A DNA stretch of 62,609 nucleotides. Origin: a virus. The stretch spans positions 1-62,609 of IMG/VR virus record IMGVR_UViG_3300044691_000253; one strand, written 5' to 3'. Within the stretch, counting starts at the first letter, position 1; every line of letters begins with the position of its first letter. The translations under genes and the position numbers were made by a program. Below are positions 21,595 through 28,777 of the stretch, in pieces. The notes beneath the pieces were generated by a model that made no database searches, was not told the DNA's origin, and saw only the letters and a program-made list of their open reading frames with translations.

Positions 21595-21846
21595 ATGAAC
21601 ACCGCCGTTATCCCATCGGTCATCGCTCTCGCCGTCGTCGCGGCTCTTTCGTATCTTCACACATCCCCTGTTGCTGAGGCCCCTGTCCCGGAGCCCGCGG
21701 TCGTGATCCCCGCGCCGCCGACGCTGCCGACGAAGCCGACGATGCCGCCGGAGCCATTCGCGTATGCGGGGGCTGTTCTCCCGGCCTACGTCCCGACACC
21801 CAAACCTCATCCGCGACATCGGCACGCGAAAGTGTGGACGAAATGA
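21595..21846 (+). CDS. N-anchored Pro-rich protein (83 aa)
   Basis: N-terminal hydrophobic helix (VIPSVIALAVVAALSYL), then a proline-rich rod (PPTLPTKPTMPPEP) and a His/Lys-rich end. Topology like a TonB- or spanin-type periplasmic rod, but far from the lysis genes. Confidence 0.6.
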   Translation: MNTAVIPSVIALAVVAALSYLHTSPVAEAPVPEPAVVIPAPPTLPTKPTMPPEPFAYAGAVLPAYVPTPKPHPRHRHAKVWTK

Positions 21847-22289
21847 AGGATGCACTCGGTCACGGCAGCAACGCGCACAACGCGGGCATCGCGAGCCTCG
21901 GCAAGAAGCTTGCGGTCTCGTCGAAGGTCATCAAGGTCGTCAAGAAAAATCCTTACGGCTTCTCGGTAAAACCACAGACCGGCGTGCAGCCCAAAGACGG
22001 CTATATGGTTTCACTGCCCGGACACTCGTTGATCCTCGATCCCAGCCATGTCACGCCCGACACGGTTTCGAGGTACGCGCAGACGTATGCGGACAAGTTC
22101 GCGGACCCGAAGGCGCATATCGGCGGATGGACAGACGGCAACACCGGCCTCACGCATCTTGACGTGTCGCACAACATCATGAGCAGGAGCGCAGCGGTCA
22201 AAGCCGGACGCGCAAATAACCAGATCAAAATCTGGGACGTGAAGCGCAAACGCGAGATCGACACTGGAGGGACCGGCGATGTTCACTAA
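21843..22289 (+). CDS. MKDxxGHGSN-tagged protein 5 (148 aa)
   Basis: ATGA start; MKDALGHGSNAHNAGI then a folded domain with DGYMVSLPGHSLILDPSHVT and a helical stretch. Resembles a small barwin- or papain-like toxin fold only superficially; no catalytic set can be assigned. Confidence 0.7.
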   Translation: MKDALGHGSNAHNAGIASLGKKLAVSSKVIKVVKKNPYGFSVKPQTGVQPKDGYMVSLPGHSLILDPSHVTPDTVSRYAQTYADKFADPKAHIGGWTDGNTGLTHLDVSHNIMSRSAAVKAGRANNQIKIWDVKRKREIDTGGTGDVH

Positions 22290-22461
22290 AGGGGGACCAA
22301 CTGATGAAGACGCCGCAAAAACGTTGGCGAACGGCCATCCTAAAAGCCAGCCTCCGACCATTCATCAAAGCAGTGAAGTCCTACAAGGCAGTCCGGGCTC
22401 GGGCGAGGCTCCGGGCGCAGACGGACCGCCTACGACGGGCGCGGTATTAGGCCTCGGTTAG
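22279..22461 (+). CDS. Small disordered protein (60 aa)
   Basis: Starts MFTKGGPTDEDAAKTLANGH, then PKSQPPTIHQS (a weaker version of the SGPKSAPxPVH peptide) and a Gly/Pro-rich end. GGAGG eight bases before ATG. Confidence 0.55.
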   Translation: MFTKGGPTDEDAAKTLANGHPKSQPPTIHQSSEVLQGSPGSGEAPGADGPPTTGAVLGLG

Positions 22462-22470
22462 CCCCAATGA

Positions 22471-22508
22471 GGATGCTAGTTGTTTGACGCCGTCAAGCCC
22501 TGTAAGCT
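22471..22508 (+). promoter_or_regulatory. Late-promoter-like element 2
   Basis: GGATGCTAGTTGTTT, 17 bp, TAAGCT. Predicted transcript start about 30 bases before the ATG at 22546. Confidence 0.7.
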
Positions 22509-22545
22509 TGGCGGCGAAATCACATCTGTGCGCGAGGGCTATATC

Positions 22546-22863
22546 ATGGTTGCAACTCATCTCGGCATGTCCGATCAGACTTCGACCAACATCGCCCGCG
22601 ATGGCGCGCCGAAGAAGACCCAGACGAACTTCCCGGTCAAGGAAGGCATGAAAAATCAGGTCACGGCCCTGAGCGGCGTCAGCCCGGCGAACCCGGGCGT
22701 CGGCCCCGACGCGGACCCGGCGAACCCGCTGAGCCCGTCTGCGAAGCTCAAGAAATTCCCCGATGCCCCCACCGCGTGGGGCATGAAGGATGCGCATGGC
22801 CAGTCGGCCAACGGCGACATCGGTCACAAGGTGCTCGCGGAGGCCGCGAACCTCGGGCGGTAA
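22546..22863 (+). CDS. Hypothetical protein with internal MKDxxG motif (105 aa)
   Basis: GAGGG seven bases before ATG (an upstream TTG in frame lies inside the promoter element and is rejected). Low-complexity centre (VSPANPGVGPDADPANPLSP), then WGMKDAHGQSANGDIGH near the C-terminus, a divergent internal copy of the MKDxxGHGSN peptide. Confidence 0.65.
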   Translation: MVATHLGMSDQTSTNIARDGAPKKTQTNFPVKEGMKNQVTALSGVSPANPGVGPDADPANPLSPSAKLKKFPDAPTAWGMKDAHGQSANGDIGHKVLAEAANLGR

Positions 22864-22865
22864 AA

Positions 22866-23003
22866 ATGCTGATCATCAAGGTCATCAACCTCTGCTTTTT
22901 GGCCTTGATCTTCGCGATGCCAATTATGTATCCCAACGTTGAGGTGCGGGAGTATCCCAACGGACCCAAACTTCCACGAGAGGGAGATGAAGATGGTCGA
23001 TGA
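22866..23003 (+). CDS. Single-pass membrane microprotein (45 aa)
   Basis: MLIIKVINLCFLALIFAMPI with one transmembrane helix and a charged end (REGDEDGR). Begins three bases after the previous stop. Unknown. Confidence 0.55.
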   Translation: MLIIKVINLCFLALIFAMPIMYPNVEVREYPNGPKLPREGDEDGR

Positions 23004-23286
23004 AGTATTTGTCGCCTCGCGCGAGAAGGCCGAGAATGCATACGGCCAGAACGGTTATCAGGGACCGTCGAGCGACCTTCCCGGACAGAGCACGCGGATG
23101 GCCCGCGACTTCGGTCTCGCGGCCGATCCGACTGCAAGCGCAGGCGACTGGCAGACCCGCAAGGTCGATGCCACGCCCATCGCGACGCACCCCGGCATGA
23201 AGGCCCGCGACAGCAAGATTGATTTCCCGACGAGCAACGCCCACCGCGCGACCAAGCAGGCCGCACCGGGATCGTTTCAGCGCTAA
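22993..23286 (+). CDS. Hypothetical protein (97 aa)
   Basis: GGGAG six bases before ATG. MVDEVFVASREKAENAYGQN and a motif DATPIATHPGMKARDSKID that recalls the PxPxHxxM peptide of upstream proteins. Probably a virion-associated small protein (inference). Confidence 0.6.
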   Translation: MVDEVFVASREKAENAYGQNGYQGPSSDLPGQSTRMARDFGLAADPTASAGDWQTRKVDATPIATHPGMKARDSKIDFPTSNAHRATKQAAPGSFQR

Positions 23287-23295
23287 AAATACGTC

Positions 23296-23324
23296 AACGC
23301 GCATAATCTGAGATTATGCGCGTT
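23296..23324 (+). terminator. Strong hairpin terminator before the terminase genes
   Basis: Perfect 13-bp stem AACGCGCATAATC with loop TGA, ending in TT. Lies ten bases after the last gene of the tagged-protein cluster. The T-tract is short, so efficiency is uncertain. Confidence 0.65.
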
Positions 23325-23396
23325 TCCGTATAGGAGACCGCGGCGCCGCATGTGCGCGCCCCATCGACATGGTCGATGCTACTGGAGGATACCCGC

Positions 23397-24197
23397 ATGA
23401 GCGGCGATGCAGAGCTTGATGATTTGCTTGGCCCAGACCCGGCAGAGACCGAAGAGAAACTAGTTGACGAAGCACCGCCCCTCGATACCTCGGGCAAAGC
23501 CGTCCTAGCCCGCTCGCGCAGCTACCCGGTCAATCGCGCAGCGAAGAAAAACACCCCAGAGAATTTACGCCGAGCCCTATCCTACGTCGCCGAAGTCCCG
23601 GTCGGCGCGGATGTTGCGCGTCGCATGGGCATCAGCTACACGACGTTGAAGTATTGGCTCCAGAAATCGTTCGAAGGCGCACCGGGAGATGGCTTCGACA
23701 TCGTCATGGGCGACGACGATGAGAACGGCACCGAAGACAACACCGTGCGCTTCCATGAGGCGTGGGACGTGGCGATGATGGCAGGCGTCGAGCGCGTCGA
23801 GGTCGCGACGATCCGGCGCGCGACGGGCTACGACGAGGTGCTGACCTATCAGGGTCGCGTGCAGTATAAATATGATCCGCAGAAACTCGCGGATGCGCGC
23901 GATCTCGGCCTGCCCGAGTACGTGCCCGAGAATTATCTGCTCGATCAGTATAGAGCCCCTGTCCCGGAGACTGTCTACAAGATGGACCCGGACCTCGCGA
24001 TGTTCATCCTCAAGAGCCGCAAGCCGCAAGTCTACGGCGCGAAGGCCAGCTTGGACGTGAACGTCAAGGGCGGCGTGCTCGTCGTCGGCATGCGCGCGGT
24101 CACCTCCGAAGCGCTCAATGAACTCGAAGACAAATACCGCAAAGAGGGTCGGCCCGCCGTCACGTTTGAAGAAGGTGACGACGAGGAAGGCAAGTAA
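23397..24197 (+). CDS. Terminase small subunit (266 aa)
   Basis: Directly upstream of and overlapping the large subunit by one base. Residues ~55-80 (YVAEVPVGADVARRMGISYT) form a helix-turn-helix of the type that recognises phage DNA, and the C-terminal part has DPDLAMFILKSRKPQVYGAK, a segment common in terminase small subunits of this group. GGAGG eight bases before ATG. Function: binds the packaging site and hands DNA to the large subunit. Confidence 0.8.
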   Translation: MSGDAELDDLLGPDPAETEEKLVDEAPPLDTSGKAVLARSRSYPVNRAAKKNTPENLRRALSYVAEVPVGADVARRMGISYTTLKYWLQKSFEGAPGDGFDIVMGDDDENGTEDNTVRFHEAWDVAMMAGVERVEVATIRRATGYDEVLTYQGRVQYKYDPQKLADARDLGLPEYVPENYLLDQYRAPVPETVYKMDPDLAMFILKSRKPQVYGAKASLDVNVKGGVLVVGMRAVTSEALNELEDKYRKEGRPAVTFEEGDDEEGK

Positions 24198-25783
24198 TGG
24201 GCTGGCCCTCCGTAGCCAAATTCGTGCGCGAAGGGCCGGAGTACGTCCCCTACGTGCTCGACGACAACAACATGCTCCGCAAAGTCGCGTGGGCACCGCA
24301 GCCGGGCTCGCAGGAATTTTTCCTCGCGGACCCGACAATCGAAGTGCTGTACGAAGGCACGCGCGGCCCGGGCAAGACCGACGCGCTGATCATGGACTTC
24401 TGTCAGGAAGTCGGCAAGGGCTGGGGCGCGGAGTGGAAGGGCATCCTCTTCCGTCAGTCGCATCCGCAGTTGCGCGACGTGATCGAGAAGTCGAAGAAAT
24501 GGATCAAGCGCATCTGGCCGGAGGCCATATACAACGAAGTCAAGACGATGTGGGAGTGGCCTACGGGCGAGCGCCTGTACTTCGCCCACTTCAATGTGCC
24601 CTCGCAATACAGCGACTATCACGGCCACGCCTATCCGTGGATTGGCTGGGAAGAGTTGACGACGTGGGCGACGCCAGACTGCTACAAGGTCATGTTCTCA
24701 TGCTCGCGTTCGACCATGAAAGGGATGCCGCGTAAAATCCGCGCGACGACCAACCCCTACGGCGTCGGCCATAACTGGGTCAAGGCGCGCTGGCGTCTGC
24801 CGATCAACGGCGAGACGATCGACGGGCGCAAGCCGACAGTCGGCCCCCTCATCACGGACAGCGTTGACGCGGCAGGCAATGCAGAGCCGCCGCGCCGCGC
24901 CATCCATGGCTATCTCGACGAGAACGTCCTCTTGTTGCACGCCGACCCCGGATACAAGGGGCGCATCAAGGCGGCGGCCCGTAATGCATCCGAACTCGCC
25001 GCATGGATGGACGGCTCGTGGGACATCGTCGCGGGCGGCATGTTCGATGACATCTGGTATGAATACCGCAACACGATTGTGATGGAGCCCTTCGACATCC
25101 CGGCGGGCTGGAAAATCTATCGCGCCTACGATCACGGATCATCGAAGCCGTTCTCGGTCGGCTGGTACGCCGTCAGTGACGGGACCGACTTGAAGCTCCG
25201 CGATGGTCGCACGCGCGCGACTGTTCGGGGCGACAGGTTTCGCTTCAAGGAATGGTACGGCTGGCGCGGACAGGCGAATGAGGGCTCACGAATGCTCGTC
25301 GCCGACATCTCGAAGGGCATCATTGAACGCGAGATCAAATGGGGCTTGCGCGCAGCCGATGCGTCGTGGACCCGCGTCAGCCGAGGACCGGCCGACAGTT
25401 CGATTTTCGACGACAACACCAATGGCAGCGATGTGTCCATCGCGACGGACTTCGAGAAGCCGATCACGATCAACGGCGTCAAGCACCGTGGCGTATTTTG
25501 GGAGAAGGCGGACAAAGGACCGGGCTCACGCGAGCAGGGCTGGGAGCAAATCCGGAAATGCCTCAAGGCGACTAAACGACCGCCCGGCGGCTTCCGAGAA
25601 ATCCCCGGCCTCTTCGTCACCACCGAATGCGCGCATTGGCTTCGTTGCGTGCCAGTTCTTCCGCGTGACGAGTTGAAGATCGATGACGTGGACGACGAGA
25701 GCGAAGACCATAACGGCGACGAGACCCGCTACATGCTTCGCTTCGAAATTAGAACGATGAAGACCGGCCGCGTAGGCGCGTAA
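24197..25783 (+). CDS. terL: Terminase large subunit (528 aa)
   Basis: DNA-packaging motor. Walker A is GTRGPGKT (about residues 53-60) and Walker B with catalytic Glu is YPWIGWEEL (about 145-153). The C-terminal RNase H-like nuclease begins near residue 308 (YRAYDHGSSKPFSVGW) with its first catalytic Asp in that segment and further acids in DSSIFDDN. Length is typical. It translocates DNA into the prohead through the portal and cuts genome units. Confidence 0.9.
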   Translation: MGWPSVAKFVREGPEYVPYVLDDNNMLRKVAWAPQPGSQEFFLADPTIEVLYEGTRGPGKTDALIMDFCQEVGKGWGAEWKGILFRQSHPQLRDVIEKSKKWIKRIWPEAIYNEVKTMWEWPTGERLYFAHFNVPSQYSDYHGHAYPWIGWEELTTWATPDCYKVMFSCSRSTMKGMPRKIRATTNPYGVGHNWVKARWRLPINGETIDGRKPTVGPLITDSVDAAGNAEPPRRAIHGYLDENVLLLHADPGYKGRIKAAARNASELAAWMDGSWDIVAGGMFDDIWYEYRNTIVMEPFDIPAGWKIYRAYDHGSSKPFSVGWYAVSDGTDLKLRDGRTRATVRGDRFRFKEWYGWRGQANEGSRMLVADISKGIIEREIKWGLRAADASWTRVSRGPADSSIFDDNTNGSDVSIATDFEKPITINGVKHRGVFWEKADKGPGSREQGWEQIRKCLKATKRPPGGFREIPGLFVTTECAHWLRCVPVLPRDELKIDDVDDESEDHNGDETRYMLRFEIRTMKTGRVGA

Positions 25784-25855
25784 ATATTGTCAAGGTCTAT
25801 TTACAAACAGGGTTAATTCGTGCTACGGAGCCCGGACCCCCAGATAGGATCAATC

Positions 25856-27571
25856 ATGGCGCTTTCTGACAAGCATCCCGATTTCATTACGCGGCTAGGT
25901 GAGTGGCTCCAGATGGCCGACACCTACGCGGGCGAGAGGGCTGTCAAGGCGAAGCGTCTTGAATACCTCCCGGCGACTGAGGGCATGGTGCAGGATGGCA
26001 TGACCAACGTCAGCGCCCCGGGCTGGAAAGACTATGAGGCGTATCTGTTGCGCGCCTACTACCACGACGTTGTCAAGGATGCTGTCAAGGCTATGGTCGG
26101 CATCATGCACAATAAGCCTGCCGTGATCAAACTGCCGAAACGTCTCGAAGGCATGCTGGAGAAGGCGACGATCCAAGGCGAAGGGCTCCAGATGTTGCTC
26201 CGCCGGATAAACGTCGCGCAACTCGTCTATGGCCGCTGTGGCCTTCTCGTCGATGTGCCGCAAGCCATGGACGCAAACAAGGCGACGCCGTACCTGTCAT
26301 TCTACAACCCCGAGCGCATCATCAATTGGGACGCGGGCACGCTCAATGAGGGCATGAACGAGCTTGAACTCGTCGTGCTCAACGAGGGCGGCTACCGGCG
26401 CGAAGGCTTCACATGGAAGACCGAACAGAAATATCGCATCCTCACGCGCGGCGGCGCGCCCGAGCTTGCCAGTGGATGGGAACGACCGCCGGTCGGCGCC
26501 CCATTCGGCGTATGCGTGAAGGTCAACGACACGAGCATGCCCCTTCTCGAAGAGTTCATCTATCCAAGCATCGGGGGCAAGACGCTCGACCAAATCCCGT
26601 TCGTGTTCATCGGTGCGAACGATCTCGTGCCCGAGCCCGAGGTCTCCCCGCTGCTCGGCCTATCGAACCTCGCGCTCGCAATCTATCGCGCCGAGGCCGA
26701 CTATCGGCAGACGCTCTATTTGCAGAGCCAGAACACGCTCGTCATCATCGGCGGCGCGGTAGACGAAGCTGCCCCGGACAAACTCCGCGTCGGCAACAAG
26801 GGCCTCATCGATCTCAAGATGGGCGGCGACGCAAAATATATCGGCGCATCGGCGGCCGGGCTCGGCGAGATGCGTCAGTCACTTCAATCCGACAAGGATG
26901 CTGCCGCGGCCGAAGGCGTCGCCTTCTTGGATGTCGGCAACGCCCGCGGCGAAAGCGGTGAGGCTCTTCGTATCCGCGTGGCCGCTCGCACCACCACGAT
27001 CTCATCTGTTGCCCAATGCGCTGGCGCGGGGCTTGAGCAGGCGCTCAAGTTCGCCGCCGAGTGGGTTGGAGAAGACCCGGAAGAGGTTAGCGTCGAGCCG
27101 ACGACGGACTTCGCCGATCAGACCGTCGCTGGCGCTGCTCTGCTCGCCTTCATGCAAGCGAAGCAATTGGGCCTGCCCCTGTCTCTTCGTTCTATGCATC
27201 GCATGATGAAGCTCAACGACATGACGGAGATGGATTTTGAAGAAGAGAACGAACAGATCGAAGAGGAAGCCGCGTCCATGCTCGGCACGATGGTCGGGCC
27301 ATTCCAGAACTCTGTCACCGATGACACTTTCTTGGATGAGGATGTCAGCCCTGTCGCTGATCCGGCTGCGGGCACTACCGGAGGCACAGCCGCCCCGGCT
27401 GCAACTGCACCTCCGGCTGGGACTGCATCGACCGCACCGCCTAATAAAAACGTTCCGATCAAGCCGAACTCGCAAAGCAAGAAGGGGCACACACGCGGGT
27501 CACCCGTCCCCTTGAAGCGCAAGGTCGGCGGCAAGGGCGCGTCGGCCGGGAAGACCAAAGGCGGCGTATGA
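25856..27571 (+). CDS. Portal protein, DUF4055 type (571 aa)
   Basis: MADTYAGERAVKAKRLEYLP near the N-terminus, the central helical region and overall length match DUF4055 portal proteins. The last ~90 residues are a Thr/Ala/Pro-rich tail followed by a Lys/Gly-rich end, probably disordered. ATG chosen (GGA six bases upstream); a GTG 36 bases earlier is possible. The intergenic 72 bases hold TTGTCA and TTTACA boxes without a good -10. Forms the dodecameric DNA gate at one capsid vertex. Confidence 0.85.
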   Translation: MALSDKHPDFITRLGEWLQMADTYAGERAVKAKRLEYLPATEGMVQDGMTNVSAPGWKDYEAYLLRAYYHDVVKDAVKAMVGIMHNKPAVIKLPKRLEGMLEKATIQGEGLQMLLRRINVAQLVYGRCGLLVDVPQAMDANKATPYLSFYNPERIINWDAGTLNEGMNELELVVLNEGGYRREGFTWKTEQKYRILTRGGAPELASGWERPPVGAPFGVCVKVNDTSMPLLEEFIYPSIGGKTLDQIPFVFIGANDLVPEPEVSPLLGLSNLALAIYRAEADYRQTLYLQSQNTLVIIGGAVDEAAPDKLRVGNKGLIDLKMGGDAKYIGASAAGLGEMRQSLQSDKDAAAAEGVAFLDVGNARGESGEALRIRVAARTTTISSVAQCAGAGLEQALKFAAEWVGEDPEEVSVEPTTDFADQTVAGAALLAFMQAKQLGLPLSLRSMHRMMKLNDMTEMDFEEENEQIEEEAASMLGTMVGPFQNSVTDDTFLDEDVSPVADPAAGTTGGTAAPAATAPPAGTASTAPPNKNVPIKPNSQSKKGHTRGSPVPLKRKVGGKGASAGKTKGGV

Positions 27572-27819
27572 GTGATCCCGCTGGACCACACATCGTAAAG
27601 ACCTTTCACGAGGCCATCGATATTCTCGATCAGTGCGAGCCGCAAATTCGCGACCTGATCGAGACCCACCTCATGGACGTGGCGGGCGTCAACAAGACGA
27701 AGGTCAGTCACGCCATGCTGACCAAGGACGAATTGACGAAGCACATCGTTGCGCTTCGTCATCACCACATCAAGGCCGCCTTCCGCCATCTGAGAGAGCA
27801 TCTCCCCAGTGACATATGA
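27568..27819 (+). CDS. Hypothetical small head-region protein (83 aa)
   Basis: ATGA overlap with the portal gene. All-helical (FHEAIDILDQCEPQIRDLIE...). Could assist head assembly from its position; no family recognised. Confidence 0.6.
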   Translation: MSDPAGPHIVKTFHEAIDILDQCEPQIRDLIETHLMDVAGVNKTKVSHAMLTKDELTKHIVALRHHHIKAAFRHLREHLPSDI

Positions 27820-28777
27820 TCCATCAGAGGCCCGCAACAATCACGGCGAGTTCGGCACGACCGACGTAGCCTTGAAGGGGCCGCAAGTTGGCGGCGCGAG
27901 CGCGGTCGTCACTGAGCGGCCGATCAACACGGCGGCCCACAAAGGCGCGGCCACGCCCGAGGAAGCGCAGGCGCAGGCCGCCCTCGTCGCGGACGGGGCG
28001 AAGCCGCTTGAAGGTTTGCCCCAGAAGCCCATCGAACTCGCGGGCCAGTGGTATGTGCCCGGCCCCATCGGCCGCCTACGGGACGCGGCCGACAGCTACA
28101 TGAAGTCGGCCGGGCTGCCGTATTCGCCGCCAACCGACTATGCGAAGCTCGACAAAGATCGCGCCGCGAAGATCGCCGATGAATACGACAAGATGAAAGA
28201 TGATCCGGCCGGTCCCGCCGTCAAGGCGAGCTACGATGCCCTCGTCAAGGAAACGCTCGCGCAGTGGGAGACGATCAAGCAGACCGGCTTGCAAGTCGAG
28301 TGGGTCAAGCCCGGGCAGAAGGACCCCTACGCGCTGTCGCCGCGCCTCGCCGCGATGGACGTGAGCGAGAACAATCATTGGTGGGGATTTCCCACCGACC
28401 TCGGCTACGGCTCCGGCGTCGGCAAGAGCAACACTGGCGAGACGAACCCGATGCTCAAGGCGACCGGCGAAGTGATCGATGGCCGCAAGGTCGTCGCCAA
28501 CGATGTCTTCCGCATTGTGCATGACATGATGGGTCATCTCAAAGAAGGCAATGGCTTTCGTGGCGAAGGCGAAGAGAACGCTTGGCGCTCGCATGCGTCG
28601 ATGTATTCGGACCTCGCTCGACCGGCGATGACAAGCGAGACGCGTGGACAAAATTCGTGGGTCAACTACGGCCCGCACGGGACAACCAACCGCACCGCCG
28701 ACGCCGAGCACACGATCTTCGCTCCGCAGAAGATCGGGCTCATGCCGGAGTGGACTGAGAATGAGGGCCGCAAATGA
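27809..28777 (+). CDS. Head-region protein with HDxxGH...GEExAWxxH motif (322 aa)
   Basis: N-terminus MTYDPSEARNNHGEFGT is the same type as its neighbour's MTFDPNEARDQSGRWT. Around residues 235-265 stands VHDMMGHLKEGNGF then GEGEENAWRSHASMY and TSETRGQNSWVNYGP: His, Asp and Glu spaced like a metal or catalytic site. I have seen this motif only as a conserved block in phage proteins and cannot name the activity. It may be a virion-carried enzyme (inference). Confidence 0.65.
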   Translation: MTYDPSEARNNHGEFGTTDVALKGPQVGGASAVVTERPINTAAHKGAATPEEAQAQAALVADGAKPLEGLPQKPIELAGQWYVPGPIGRLRDAADSYMKSAGLPYSPPTDYAKLDKDRAAKIADEYDKMKDDPAGPAVKASYDALVKETLAQWETIKQTGLQVEWVKPGQKDPYALSPRLAAMDVSENNHWWGFPTDLGYGSGVGKSNTGETNPMLKATGEVIDGRKVVANDVFRIVHDMMGHLKEGNGFRGEGEENAWRSHASMYSDLARPAMTSETRGQNSWVNYGPHGTTNRTADAEHTIFAPQKIGLMPEWTENEGRK

